Assembly (NCBI GenBank): GCA_003709165.1
Contig: RDRZ01000001.1
Span: forward strand, 94,473 to 158,472
Length of the DNA: 64,000 bases
Reading direction: 5' to 3'
Source of the DNA: Flavobacteriaceae bacterium PRS1
Lineage (GTDB): Bacteria; Bacteroidota; Bacteroidia; Flavobacteriales; Flavobacteriaceae
Shown: positions 9,273-18,624 of the stretch, piece by piece
How positions within the stretch are numbered: the first letter of the stretch is position 1
Layout of the letters: every line of letters starts with the position of its first letter
The notes under the pieces: model-generated
The model's input: only the letters and a program-made list of their open reading frames with translations
Told to the model about the DNA's origin: nothing
The model's database searches: none
Made by a program: the position numbers and the translations under genes

Positions 9273-10868
9273 ATGATAATCTCTACTACTGACAAAGTTC
9301 CCAACAAAGACATTACAGAAATATTAGGTATCGCAAAAGGAAATAGCGTAAGAGCGCGACATATTGGGAGAGACTTTTTTGCCGGACTAAAAAATATTAT
9401 TGGTGGTGAAATTGAAAAATTAGTTTTGACAGGATCAGCCATAAATGGAGCTTCTGCATGGCAGAGAAGATGGAGACCGTATGCAGTTCATGGTTCCTTT
9501 ATAAGCCAGAATGATATAAACACTGAAATTACTGTTTATGAAGTAACAGTATTATCTCATGAATTAGATTCATATCAAGTTATGACTACAGAATTTGGCT
9601 ACATTGGTTCGCCAAATCAGAGAAACTCACAAGGACTAAAGGGATTAAACTTTTCATTATGGTCTTATGGCGCTAATGACCCTCAACCACCTCATAATGA
9701 ATTAAGTCACTTAATAGCTGTTGGGGGTGCTGGTAATGGATTCGGAAGATATGGCCACGAAGGAACTGGAGTGAAACCAAGAGGTTTTGATCCATTTGAT
9801 AGTTCTCCCGTTTATACATTTACTGTTGCTTTAAGAAAGCAGCCTGGGACTATATACAATACCTATTGGTGTTATTATTTTGATCCAGTTGATTCTAACT
9901 GGAAACTCTATGGTTCTGGAAAAAAGTTCAACAGTAGTGGAAATTTAAATTACCTTAATACAACAGGTGGATTTCTTGAAATAGTAGGAGCTCCTAACGT
10001 AGCAAGAACAGGTCACAGAACGAGAGCCATTGAATATAAGGGTTGGAGAATGCAAAATGATGGGTATTGGAATGTAATAGATGAGGTAAATCCTGTCTAT
10101 AATTCAGAAACGAGTCTGAGTTACAAAGAATGGACACAAAATAGTGCTGGAGATAAATTCATATTTAAAGCTGGTGGGTTTTTGGATTCTGGACCTGATC
10201 CCGGAATAATTCAATTAAATAATCCATCCGCTCTACCTTTTTACTTACAAGGTAATTATGGTAATCAACTGTACAAAATGCCTGCAGATTTCAATACCTT
10301 GGTTCCTTCTATGATTTCATCTGATGAAGTTGAATTAAAATTCAATATTCAAAATCTTGGAACCAATCCTGAAATCAAGATTTTCTATGGAACAGAATAT
10401 GGTTTAACAGAGGGTATTCATACTAATTATGTGATTGACGAAGTGTGGCAAGAAGAACAAAATGTTCCATTAAGCTTAATTAGTAATGGTGTCCTGTCTG
10501 TTTCATTAACAAATCTAACACCAGATACAGAATACTTTTATAGGTTGAGGATAAAAAATGATGAAGGCATAACTTGGTCATTTGATACAGAATCATTTGA
10601 TACAGAATCATTTCTTTCCAATGTGGATATTTTACAAACTGAAAATCAATTAGTCATTTACCCGAACCCCACAAGTTCTCAACTTAATATTAAATATGGT
10701 CAATTAGATGATACAGAAGTTAAATTTTATAACTCAAATGGTCAATTCATCTCATCACGGATAATAGAAAATAATAGAATAAATATTCACGGTCTAGCGA
10801 ATGGCATCTATTTCCTAAAGCTAGAATTTCCTGAAGGATTTAAAATAGTGAAGGTTGTTAAACAATAA
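9273..10868 (+). CDS. Chimeric gene: UPF0145 (YbjQ-type) N-terminus fused to a DUF3472-like T9SS cargo
   Basis: Residues 1-50 (STTDKVPNKDITEILGIA ... ARHIGRDFFAGLKN, IIGGEIE) are a textbook UPF0145 N-terminus, a cytoplasmic family of about 105 residues. After about residue 50 the sequence changes abruptly to an extracellular-type protein rich in Trp, Tyr and Gly (residues 55-330, resembling the DUF3472-like protein at 51755). A fibronectin-like stretch follows, then a type IX sorting domain (VIYPNPTSSQLNI ... NGIYFLKLEF). There is no signal peptide, which T9SS cargo needs for Sec export. The gene is therefore best read as a recombination product, probably not exported. A 15-bp tandem duplication (10578-10607) gives FDTESFDTESF. 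Confidence 0.7.
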   Translation: MIISTTDKVPNKDITEILGIAKGNSVRARHIGRDFFAGLKNIIGGEIEKLVLTGSAINGASAWQRRWRPYAVHGSFISQNDINTEITVYEVTVLSHELDSYQVMTTEFGYIGSPNQRNSQGLKGLNFSLWSYGANDPQPPHNELSHLIAVGGAGNGFGRYGHEGTGVKPRGFDPFDSSPVYTFTVALRKQPGTIYNTYWCYYFDPVDSNWKLYGSGKKFNSSGNLNYLNTTGGFLEIVGAPNVARTGHRTRAIEYKGWRMQNDGYWNVIDEVNPVYNSETSLSYKEWTQNSAGDKFIFKAGGFLDSGPDPGIIQLNNPSALPFYLQGNYGNQLYKMPADFNTLVPSMISSDEVELKFNIQNLGTNPEIKIFYGTEYGLTEGIHTNYVIDEVWQEEQNVPLSLISNGVLSVSLTNLTPDTEYFYRLRIKNDEGITWSFDTESFDTESFLSNVDILQTENQLVIYPNPTSSQLNIKYGQLDDTEVKFYNSNGQFISSRIIENNRINIHGLANGIYFLKLEFPEGFKIVKVVKQ

Positions 10869-10874
10869 ACTTTT

Positions 10875-10920
10875 GCTAACAAAAAATAAACGCCATTAAA
10901 ACGAGCGTTTATTCAGACCG
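10875..10920 (+). repeat. attC-like recombination site following the chimeric gene
   Basis: Left box GCTAAC at 10875-10880, a perfect stem AATAAACGC/GCGTTTATT at 10885-10913, and right end GACCG at 10916-10920 followed by TTGTGAG. The layout copies the sites at 50.6-55.0 kb: left box ending AAC, hairpin, CCG^TT. The hairpin would also act as a terminator for the gene just upstream. Confidence 0.55.
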
Positions 10921-11107
10921 TTGTGAGTAATTGCACAAGTGACGTGTTACTACGCCGCAAAAACCAGCACTCGCATGAATAGATGGTTTTCACGGCTCCC
11001 ATAACACTCAATCACTCACAACGGTCAGGGAATAACTGCGCATCTCAGACAATGGTTTTATTTTTCAACCTTTTTGGATTAACTTGTGAAACGTTCGCAC
11101 AACAATG
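10921..11107 (+). repeat. Non-coding repeat X, copy 1 (chimeric at its right end)
   Basis: Almost identical to 50750-51012 and 53331-53591 over its first 187 bp. It starts TTGTGAGTAATTG and contains the inverted copy CAATCACTCACAA at 11000-11013, making a long palindrome. After GCACAACAATG (11097-11107) it switches to the left arm of the 50.6-kb site instead of continuing like the other copies. No gene is seen inside. Confidence 0.8.
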
Positions 11108-11626
11108 TATATAAAAAATAAGCGAGATAGCAGTAATATCAAGGCTTGCAGCCCGTTTGAACTTTCTTGTAAGTTGAAAGTTTTGTGCTTCGAAATCAAA
11201 GGCTTCACTCAAAGTCATGCCTAGCTCCTCCCCAATAGCTCTTATATTGCCATTTATCTGATGTTCTAGAATTTGTGGTGATGATACTTCTTTAGAATTT
11301 AGCTTATGATACAATTCAGAATTGTCAGCGTATGGATTATACCCTTGTTTAAGTAATTTGAGAAGTGTTTTTCTATAAACCACCAAAACCTCCAATCTTT
11401 CTTCTTTGGTTTTATACTTATTCGCATTACCATAGAATGGAGTTAGTCTCTTTAATTTCCCATTATCGGGTTCTCGGAAAGAAAAATAAACATACCAGCG
11501 TTTTTTTAAATCGCCGTTCGCAGAATAGATTTTGGGGTTGGAAAAACTTCTTTTTAGGGACAAATCGTATGCACTTTCGTATTCATTCTTGCATTCAAAT
11601 GTAAGTAATTCTTTTAAGTTAAACAT
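11045..11626 (-). pseudogene. Truncated phage/island-type tyrosine integrase (N-terminal part)
   Basis: The first roughly 143 residues (FNLKELLTFECKNEYESAYD, GDLKKRWYVYFSFR, KEERLEVL) match the arm-type DNA-binding region common in Bacteroidota site-specific integrases. The true coding similarity ends near 11197; beyond it the frame merely reads through the repeat to a stop at 11045. The core-binding and catalytic domains are missing. The gene sits just downstream of an initiator tRNA-Met gene, a usual target for such integrases, so this is the remnant of an integrated element that was cut by the repeat. Confidence 0.75.
11101..11197 (+). repeat. Left half of a second attC-like site, fused to an integrase fragment
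   Basis: About 96 bp match 50631-50726 with scattered substitutions, starting AACAATGTATATAAAAAATA and ending GTGCTTCGAAATC. At 50.7 kb the match continues into the complementary right arm. Here it stops and integrase coding sequence begins on the minus strand, so only a half-site remains. Confidence 0.75.
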
Positions 11627-11679
11627 AAAAAACGGTTTAGAGAAAACTAAACCGTTGTTTTTAAAGGACTTAAACTTAG

Positions 11680-11752
<73 letters not shown>

Positions 11753-11876
11753 ATATAGGATTGCAAATATACAACGCTTTTAATTTATTGCAAGTATAAT
11801 GTCTAAAAAAATGTCACTTCAAATATGAAATGACATTTTACCAATATAAAAATAATTACTATGATTAATTTTTTAT

Positions 11877-12779
11877 CTAATCTGTATCAACCAATACCGA
11901 ATTGCTTGTTTCGTTTAAATTAATATATTCAAATTGTAACATTGTAGGAATGCTTTTAGCCAATGCAGCAAAATCACCTTTTAAGTCGTTATTGTTAAGC
12001 ATTAACACTTTTAATTTTGTAAGATTTGAAAGCTCCGTTGGAATCGTTCCGTAGAACAAATTGTCGGATAAAATCAACTCTTCTAAATTTACTAAATCTC
12101 CTAGAATAGAAGGCACAACACCAAACAGGCTATTATCGAAAAGACTTAATTTTTCTAATAAAACCAGGTTCTTAAAAGTTGAAGGGATTTTACCTGACAA
12201 ACGGTTGCTACTCAAAGATATTTCTTTAAGTTTAGTGAGCGAACCTATTTCAACAGGTATTTAGCCATGAAAATCGTTGTTAAACATTTCTAGTTTTTCT
12301 AAATTAATTAAACCACTAATTGTACATGGAATATTTCCTTCTAACCGATTCATGAACAACTCTAACTTTACAAGTTTATTTAAGTTTCCTATACTATTAG
12401 GGAGATTTCCTTCAAGGCTATTAAAAGCAATATTCAATTCTTGTAACTCAACCAAATTTCCAATAGAACTTGGTATGAATCCAGTAATTTTATTTCTGAA
12501 TAGATTAAGGGTTCTCAAGTTTACAAGATCTCCTATTTCGATAGGTAAAGTTCCTACCAGATTATTAAAACTCAAATCCAGTGCAACAACCTTATCTTGC
12601 TCTACAGTAACACCATTCCAAGTAGAAACTGGTGTATTTGTATTCCAAGACACAGTCCAGTTTTCGCCATTTGTTGCGTTACATATTGCTAATAAAGCAT
12701 TCTTCTCCTTTGTTGAAATGTTACAAAATGCCAAAGTGGTAATTAAACAGAATAATAGTGTCAATTTTATGGTTTTCAT
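11877..12779 (-). pseudogene. Secreted leucine-rich-repeat protein interrupted by one in-frame stop
   Basis: From ATG 12779 the frame encodes a signal peptide (MKTIKLTLLFCLITTLAFC), a plant-like LRR N-cap (NATNGENWTVSWN) and about nine 24-residue repeats of the form LxxLxxLxLxxNxLxGxIPxx. A TAA at 12261-12263 interrupts the repeat that would read FHG-x-IPVEIG. After it the same frame resumes at once with perfect repeats to TAA 11877. The normal residue there is Lys or similar, so a single substitution explains the stop. The two halves would each be partial, and an intact product would be about 300 residues. Function unknown, probably surface binding. Confidence 0.8.
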
Positions 12780-12881
12780 AGTAGTATATTTTAATTGGGT
12801 TATTAATCTTATGACGAACATTCAAATAATTCGACAAACTACCAAGTTTTTTCGACGAACGGTAAATAAGTGAGAAGCATA

Positions 12882-14795
12882 CTACATTTTAATTTCTTCA
12901 ATTTCTAACTGAATATCTTCCCAAATTTTCATTAATAAATTAAGATTTTCCTTCTTTTTTTGATATTCATCAAAGAATAACGGGTTAGAAACAATAGCAT
13001 CATAATTTATTTCTAATTCAACATCAATATCTTTTATTTCTATCTCTAATTGATGAATTTGGGCTTCTACTTTACTTAATTTATTATTAATAGATTTAAG
13101 TTTTTTTTGATCATGATAGGATCGTTTGTTATTCCCTTTTGTGACCTCTTTTTCTATTACATCCCGTTTTTCCACATCTCTTAAGTTTTGAATATTTCGC
13201 TGCTCTAAATAAAAATCGATATCACCTAAATACTCTTTAATACGCTGGTCTTTAAATTCGTAAACTTTATTGGTTAATCCCTTAAGAAAATCTCTATCGT
13301 GCGAAACCACAATTAATGTACCTTCAAACTTTTTTAAAGCTTGTTTCAACACATTTTTTGATGTAATATCGAGATGGTTGGTTGGTTCGTCCATCACTAA
13401 AAAATTTAAAGGCTGTAATAATAATTTAGCTAGTGCTAAACGGTTACGTTCGCCTCCCGAAAGTACTCTCACATATTTTTCCACATCATCGCCACGAAAT
13501 AAAAATGCTCCTAGAATATCTCGCACTTTACTTCTATTGGTTTTATTTGCAGCATCAATCATGGTATCCAAAACTGTTTTACTGCCATCTAAAAAATCAA
13601 CTTGATTTTGAGCAAAATATCCAATCTGTACATTATGTCCCAATTTTAGGTTTCCGTCAAAAGGAATTTCGTTGACAATTATTTTTGCCAACGTAGTTTT
13701 GCCTTGACCATTTTGTCCGACAAATGCAATTTTACTCTTTCGCTCTACAAGTAGATTTACATTTTTCAAAACCTGTAATTCTCCATAATTTTTTACGATG
13801 TTTTCTGATTCTAATACCACTTTCCCAGGTGTAATAGAAATAGGAAAATGCAATGACATAATCTTATTATCTTCTTCATCTACTTCAATGCGTTCAAGTT
13901 TATCCAATTTTTTTATAAGAGATTGTGCCATGGTAGCTTTAGTAGCTTTGGCTCTGAATTTTTCTATAAGCTTCTCGGTATGTTGTATTTGCTTTTGCTG
14001 ATTTTTTTGCGAGGCTAATTGCTGTGCTCTGATTTCTGAACGTAATATTAAGTATTCCGAATACGGTTTAGGATAATCATAAATTCTGCCTAAAGATATT
14101 TCTATAGTACGATTTGTTACATTATCCAAAACCATTTTATCATGCGACACAATTACAATGGCTCCAGTATAGTTTTTCAAAAACCCTTCCAACCAAATAA
14201 TAGATTCAATATCGAGATGATTGGTTGGCTCATCTAATAACAGCACATCGTTATTTTGTAGTAACAATTTTGCCAATTCAATACGCATACGCCAACCACC
14301 AGAAAAAGTATCTGTAAGTTTATTAAAATCTTCACGTTTAAAACCTAAACCCTGAAGGATCTTTTCGGTTTCGCCTTGATAGTTATAACCTCCTATTATT
14401 TCGTACTGATGCTGAATTTCATTTACATCTATCATTAATTGATGATAGGCTTCGCTTTCATAATCAGTTCGTTCTACAAGTAGCTTGTTTATATTTTCAA
14501 TTTTGGCTTCTAGTATTTTTATTTCTGTGAATGCTTGATACGATTCTTCCAATACTGTTCTTCCGTAAACAAAATCTATATCTTGCTTTAAAAAGCCAAT
14601 TGAAACTTCTTTTTCAGTGGCAATTTGCCCGGAATCATATTCCATTTCTCCAGACAAAATTTTTAACAATGTTGACTTTCCTGCTCCATTTTTTCCAACC
14701 AAACCAACACGATCGCCATTTCCTAACCGAAAGGTAATATCCTCGAATAAATAATCGCCTTGAAATGAGATAGATACCTTGTGTATATTAAGCAT
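12882..14795 (-). CDS. ABC-F family ATP-binding protein
   Basis: The 637-residue protein has two ABC ATPase domains and no membrane segment. Walker A motifs are GKNGAGKST (about 35) and GQNGQGKTT (about 358). Signature motifs FSGGWRMR and LSGGERNR are each followed by LLLDEPTNHLD or LVMDEPTNHLD. A charged linker (residues 240-310) joins the two, and a C-terminal coiled coil begins at about 555 (KKLKSINNKLSKVEAQIHQL). ABC-F proteins act on ribosomes rather than in transport. Several subfamilies share this shape, and I cannot choose among them. Confidence 0.92.
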   Translation of the reverse strand: MLNIHKVSISFQGDYLFEDITFRLGNGDRVGLVGKNGAGKSTLLKILSGEMEYDSGQIATEKEVSIGFLKQDIDFVYGRTVLEESYQAFTEIKILEAKIENINKLLVERTDYESEAYHQLMIDVNEIQHQYEIIGGYNYQGETEKILQGLGFKREDFNKLTDTFSGGWRMRIELAKLLLQNNDVLLLDEPTNHLDIESIIWLEGFLKNYTGAIVIVSHDKMVLDNVTNRTIEISLGRIYDYPKPYSEYLILRSEIRAQQLASQKNQQKQIQHTEKLIEKFRAKATKATMAQSLIKKLDKLERIEVDEEDNKIMSLHFPISITPGKVVLESENIVKNYGELQVLKNVNLLVERKSKIAFVGQNGQGKTTLAKIIVNEIPFDGNLKLGHNVQIGYFAQNQVDFLDGSKTVLDTMIDAANKTNRSKVRDILGAFLFRGDDVEKYVRVLSGGERNRLALAKLLLQPLNFLVMDEPTNHLDITSKNVLKQALKKFEGTLIVVSHDRDFLKGLTNKVYEFKDQRIKEYLGDIDFYLEQRNIQNLRDVEKRDVIEKEVTKGNNKRSYHDQKKLKSINNKLSKVEAQIHQLEIEIKDIDVELEINYDAIVSNPLFFDEYQKKKENLNLLMKIWEDIQLEIEEIKM

Positions 14796-14885
14796 TTTTG
14801 TTACAATAGTTAAACCGATTAAAAAGATTGATTTTGCAATTACTAAAACGCAAAAATAGTATAATTGTTCTTGTAAAAAAATAAT

Positions 14886-15935
14886 TTATTTTTTGTTAAA
14901 CCTACTAATATCAATCTCACTTTCTAAAGAGTTTCCGTATTCTATATAATTGAATAATTGCTCTGCAACATAAGGTGCTATCATAACACCACGTGTTCCT
15001 AAACCATTTAAAATAAACATATTTTTATGTTGTTGATGTTGCCCAACTATAGGTCTCCTATCTTTAACTGTTGGTCTAATTCCTGCTACTTGGTCTATGA
15101 CTTTATATTCACAATTTAAAAATTTATCCAGCTTGTTTAAAAGTTCTTTTTTTGCTTTTACTGTAATATTTGGACTCATATCATCCCAATCATAAGTGGC
15201 TCCTACATGATATAAATCATTTCCCAAAGGAATTAAAAATAAACTGGATTTTAACACAAAATCAATCTTTAAATCTGGTGCGTGAATGGTTAAAAGTTCG
15301 CCTTTAGTTGGTTTTAATGGCAAGTAATTAAAAAATGGATTATCTGTTACCCCAAACCCTTCAGCAAAAACAATATGTTTGGCTTTAAAATCATTATAAG
15401 ACACTTGAGTTTGTTTACAGATAAGTTCACCATAAACAAACGTTTCTTTAATAAGTTGTTTGTTATTTTGAAGACGTTCTCTATAACTTTTTACAAGTGT
15501 TGCTGTATCTATTCGACCTGTTTCAAGCACTTTTCCAAAACCAAAATTATTTTTAATAGCTGAATTATCTATATGAAATATTTCTGAAGAGAGAAATTGA
15601 GATAGGTTTGGCTTATCACAGGCTTCAAACCAATTGTTTTGTTCTTCTATTGATGCAAATAAGCGATAGACTGGAATTTTATAGTCGAGTTTAATATTTA
15701 AACGTTGTTCTAATTGATGATATATTGGCAAACCTAAATCAAGCTGTTCTTTTGCTTTCCAGACTTGTGTAAACCGTTTTAAAACAACCGGGTTGTACAA
15801 TCCTCCTGCTACAGTTGAAGAATACTGTGAATCATTTTCGAACACTACAAAAGATTTGTTATGCCGTTTTAACACTTCACATAATAGAATTCCTGCAAGT
15901 CCGGAACCAACTATTATAAAATCTACTTTTCTCAT
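14886..15935 (-). CDS. FAD-dependent oxidoreductase of the DAO (glycine oxidase/DadA-like) family
   Basis: This 349-residue protein begins with the dinucleotide-binding motif FIIVGSGLAGILLCEVL (residues 6-22) and ends with the family's C-terminal FAD contact region (NGLGTRGVMIAPYVAEQL). An acceptor region with GIRPTVKDRRPIVG precedes it. DAO-family enzymes oxidise amine groups on small substrates or, in MnmC, on a modified tRNA base. The short form here gives no clear substrate. It is transcribed alone. Confidence 0.8.
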   Translation of the reverse strand: MRKVDFIIVGSGLAGILLCEVLKRHNKSFVVFENDSQYSSTVAGGLYNPVVLKRFTQVWKAKEQLDLGLPIYHQLEQRLNIKLDYKIPVYRLFASIEEQNNWFEACDKPNLSQFLSSEIFHIDNSAIKNNFGFGKVLETGRIDTATLVKSYRERLQNNKQLIKETFVYGELICKQTQVSYNDFKAKHIVFAEGFGVTDNPFFNYLPLKPTKGELLTIHAPDLKIDFVLKSSLFLIPLGNDLYHVGATYDWDDMSPNITVKAKKELLNKLDKFLNCEYKVIDQVAGIRPTVKDRRPIVGQHQQHKNMFILNGLGTRGVMIAPYVAEQLFNYIEYGNSLESEIDISRFNKK

Positions 15936-15998
15936 AGGTATGCTAATATAAATAGATTTAATTTCTTAAAATAAATAAAATGCTATGCTAAATAGATG

Positions 15999-16022
15999 GA
16001 TTCCTGCTTTCACAGGAATGAC
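15999..16022. repeat. REP-like palindrome (TTCCTG...CAGGAA family)
   Basis: ATTCCTG-ctttca-CAGGAAT followed by GAC resembles the units at 26974-27032 and 30641-30667 (GTCATTCCTGC ... GCAGGAATCTC). All lie between genes. Confidence 0.55.
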
Positions 16023-16029
16023 AATAAAA

Positions 16030-16058
16030 AAAACGCTTACAAATCATTGTAAGCGTTT
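16030..16058 (-). terminator. Terminator of the gldKLMN operon
   Basis: AAACGCTTACAA-atca-TTGTAAGCGTTT is a 12-bp perfect stem lying 25 bp after the gldN stop, with A-runs and T-runs on either side. It fits a rho-independent terminator. Confidence 0.8.
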
Positions 16059-16082
16059 TAAATTATTGTTTCCACTACTTTT

Positions 16083-16973
16083 TTAGTAGCTCCACATATC
16101 TTGTTCGAAATTTCGAATCTTTTCTATAATTCTGTCCGATTCTAAAAGTTGCATTAATGCATTATTGCTAATGTATTCGCTAACTGCTCTATCGCTTTGT
16201 ATATTCTCTTCTCTAAACACATAGCCATTAAAACGCCTGGAATTTAAGAGGTGATCGAATGATATAGGCATAGCACTGTTTTTTCCATTAAAAGCCTTTG
16301 CTTTATGCAAGATTCCTCTTGCGTCTGGAAAGAATACCCAAAATAAAGGCACTAAATCGCTTTCGTCGGTATCTATAAAGTTAACATCAGGTGCTACTGG
16401 AGCAATACCCAATAAACGATATCTTAACTCACTTAAACGCTTATCGAAATACCAAAGTCCTTTAATGTGGTACTCAACAATATCTGCAGCTGTAATTTCT
16501 CTTGTATTAATATATTCAGCAGAGAGCTCTTCGCCTGCGTTTATTTGTTCAATACCTAACTCGGTTGTATCAACCATTTTTAAAGCACCTTCAATATCCT
16601 TTAGTGTACGTTTGGCCGTAAAATAAGAATCGTCATAAATATTTTCGATGTCGCCATTTTTAACACTTGTCATTAACACATCGAATAAAGAGCGCCTATT
16701 TCTGCCAATATTATTAGTATCGACTGGGTAATACAATGGGAAGTTTATACGTTCGTCAAGAACTATTTTTTCCCATATCATTCTGGAATATAGGATATCT
16801 CTATCATCGACATATCCATATTCTAATGGTTTATCGTTGTCTAATGCTATTTGTGCGTCTGTTTTAACACCAATTTCATCCGGACTCTTTGCATTTAAAA
16901 TATTTGCTTGAGCAAACGAACTTGTTATAGCAAAAACACATAAAACGATAACTATTAAACTTTTTAATTTCAT
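16083..16973 (-). CDS. gldN: Gliding motility / type IX secretion protein GldN (PorN)
   Basis: The 296-residue exported protein has a Sec signal peptide (LIVIVLCVFAITSSFA) and the GldN landmarks: DDRDILYSRMIWEKI, FPLYYP, ALMQLLESDRIIEKIR and a final EQDMWSY. GldN forms a periplasmic ring with GldK under the outer membrane as part of the T9SS. It is the last gene of the K-L-M-N operon, 55 bp after gldM, and is followed by a strong terminator. Confidence 0.95.
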   Translation of the reverse strand: MKLKSLIVIVLCVFAITSSFAQANILNAKSPDEIGVKTDAQIALDNDKPLEYGYVDDRDILYSRMIWEKIVLDERINFPLYYPVDTNNIGRNRRSLFDVLMTSVKNGDIENIYDDSYFTAKRTLKDIEGALKMVDTTELGIEQINAGEELSAEYINTREITAADIVEYHIKGLWYFDKRLSELRYRLLGIAPVAPDVNFIDTDESDLVPLFWVFFPDARGILHKAKAFNGKNSAMPISFDHLLNSRRFNGYVFREENIQSDRAVSEYISNNALMQLLESDRIIEKIRNFEQDMWSY

Positions 16974-17028
16974 CTTCTTTCTTTAAGATTAATTACAATT
17001 ATAGGACATAATAATTTCTCTGTCTTTT

Positions 17029-18591
17029 TTAATTTGTTAGCTCAATAAAGACAGGTGATACTTTTTTAAGTATTATACTAACACCTTTTGCTTTCGCTTC
17101 TATATTAAATATCTGTACTGCAGAACCACGTTTTGCTTTACGCAACGCAGATTTTGCTCTACTATTTAACTTATTACCACTAACATTTATTGTTGGCTGT
17201 CCCGGAACTTTAAATTTAAATCCTTTAACATTCAAAGGTAATTCAAAATCAAAATCTTCAAATTTTGCACCAATAGTTGAAATTTCAAGGCTTTTACGTT
17301 GCATTTTTATCAAGCCGCTTTCGCCTCTTAAAGTCCCTGTTGGTCTTGGTAAGTCTTTGATTCTAAATTTTGCACCATCACTAACTCTTTCTCCACCAGG
17401 TAGTATTCCTGTTACATTAATCGTAACCTCTCTGCCTTTAACTTTAGTAACATCAATAATATACTTGCTTTTTTTAATTCTTATTAAACCAGCTGCTGTA
17501 GCTTTAACGTTATTGTCAGAAATACCTGCAAACGAAATCGTCATTGGGTTTTTCACACCACGATATACCACATTCATCTTATCGGCAGAAATTGTAGCCG
17601 AATTAGGTTTAGGAACTGTTACAAAAGATTGATCTACAAGAACTTCCGTAGGCACTCCATCTTCCATGAAAATTAATTTTCCTTCAATTTTATGTTCTCC
17701 GGGATTTCCTGTACCAAAATTTAGCTTTACCTTACCTTTTTCAATAGAATATTCGGAATCTGAAAGTGGTCTACCATCTAAAGTTAACTCTACACTATTT
17801 GGTTTAGTTGTATCATCTTTTCTACCTAACACAATTTGACCGTCAAACTGCTCACCATTAAAGTAAGCTGACTTTGAAGTTTCCAGTAGAGTCATATAAT
17901 TAGTCATAGAAACTTCACTAGTAAGTTTTCCTTGTAACATAACTCCTAAAACTTCCGATTGGGTTGTTTTAATATCTGCTTGTAGTTGCGTCATTTTAGT
18001 TAATGATGCTACTAAAGGAAATTCTCTATAATGATAAATTAACCATGATCGTACATTACCATCTCTGTCAGTTATTGGTTCTGTAGAAAACTTCTTTTTA
18101 ACAGCGTTAGATATGTCGTTATATTTAGAACCGTCGCTTAATACTTTAACAACACCATCTCTAAATTTAGTAATTTCGTCTAAAAAACGTTGTCCTTCAT
18201 CTTTCAATTTTTCTCCAGTAAAAAACTCGTCATCTAAAAAATCAGGTCTATCCATGATTTCATAATCTTGTGGATCGTCTAAAGATGCTGTCATTTTAGA
18301 CTTAATCTCTTCTAAATAAGAATTGAATCCATCTGATAGAGATGAGATTTGGTCTGCCTTGTCTTTTAATGGTTTATACTTTGCTGGTTGATCTTTAGCT
18401 TTTTCAGCTAAACCATCCATAAACGCTTTATTTCTTGTCGTTGCTGCTTCGTTAGATTCGGTTAATCTTTCATTCATTAAACCGAATGCCGACAGCACTT
18501 CTTTCGACATATTTAATGCTAACATTGCTATAAATATTAAATACATCAAGTTTATCATTTTCTGCCTTGCAGATAATTTTGCTCCTGCCAT
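17029..18591 (-). CDS. gldM: Gliding motility / T9SS motor protein GldM (PorM)
   Basis: The 520-residue protein opens with LSARQKMINLMYLIFIAML, its single inner-membrane helix, followed by a long periplasmic part with helical D1 and later beta-rich domains (VFRGVKNP-like motif VYRGVKNPMTISFAG at about 345). GldM pairs with GldL to form the proton-driven motor that powers secretion and gliding. The charged residue (Arg/Lys) just before the helix and the operon position agree with family knowledge. Confidence 0.96.
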   Translation of the reverse strand: MAGAKLSARQKMINLMYLIFIAMLALNMSKEVLSAFGLMNERLTESNEAATTRNKAFMDGLAEKAKDQPAKYKPLKDKADQISSLSDGFNSYLEEIKSKMTASLDDPQDYEIMDRPDFLDDEFFTGEKLKDEGQRFLDEITKFRDGVVKVLSDGSKYNDISNAVKKKFSTEPITDRDGNVRSWLIYHYREFPLVASLTKMTQLQADIKTTQSEVLGVMLQGKLTSEVSMTNYMTLLETSKSAYFNGEQFDGQIVLGRKDDTTKPNSVELTLDGRPLSDSEYSIEKGKVKLNFGTGNPGEHKIEGKLIFMEDGVPTEVLVDQSFVTVPKPNSATISADKMNVVYRGVKNPMTISFAGISDNNVKATAAGLIRIKKSKYIIDVTKVKGREVTINVTGILPGGERVSDGAKFRIKDLPRPTGTLRGESGLIKMQRKSLEISTIGAKFEDFDFELPLNVKGFKFKVPGQPTINVSGNKLNSRAKSALRKAKRGSAVQIFNIEAKAKGVSIILKKVSPVFIELTN

Positions 18592-18624
18592 AACTGATTA
18601 GTTTTTGGTTAAAAAGGATTAAAT

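Noticed and set aside
9300..10868. Signal peptide for the chimeric protein
   Set aside because: The N-terminus is clearly UPF0145-like and not hydrophobic. No alternative start inside the frame gives a signal sequence.
11045..11200. Natural C-terminus for the integrase stump
   Set aside because: This part of the frame is antisense to a repeat that occurs elsewhere without the integrase, so it is read-through, not the protein's real end.
12277..12873. Long plus-strand open frame opposite the LRR gene
   Set aside because: It is the antisense mirror of the repeats. The minus strand has a signal peptide and perfect LRR periodicity.
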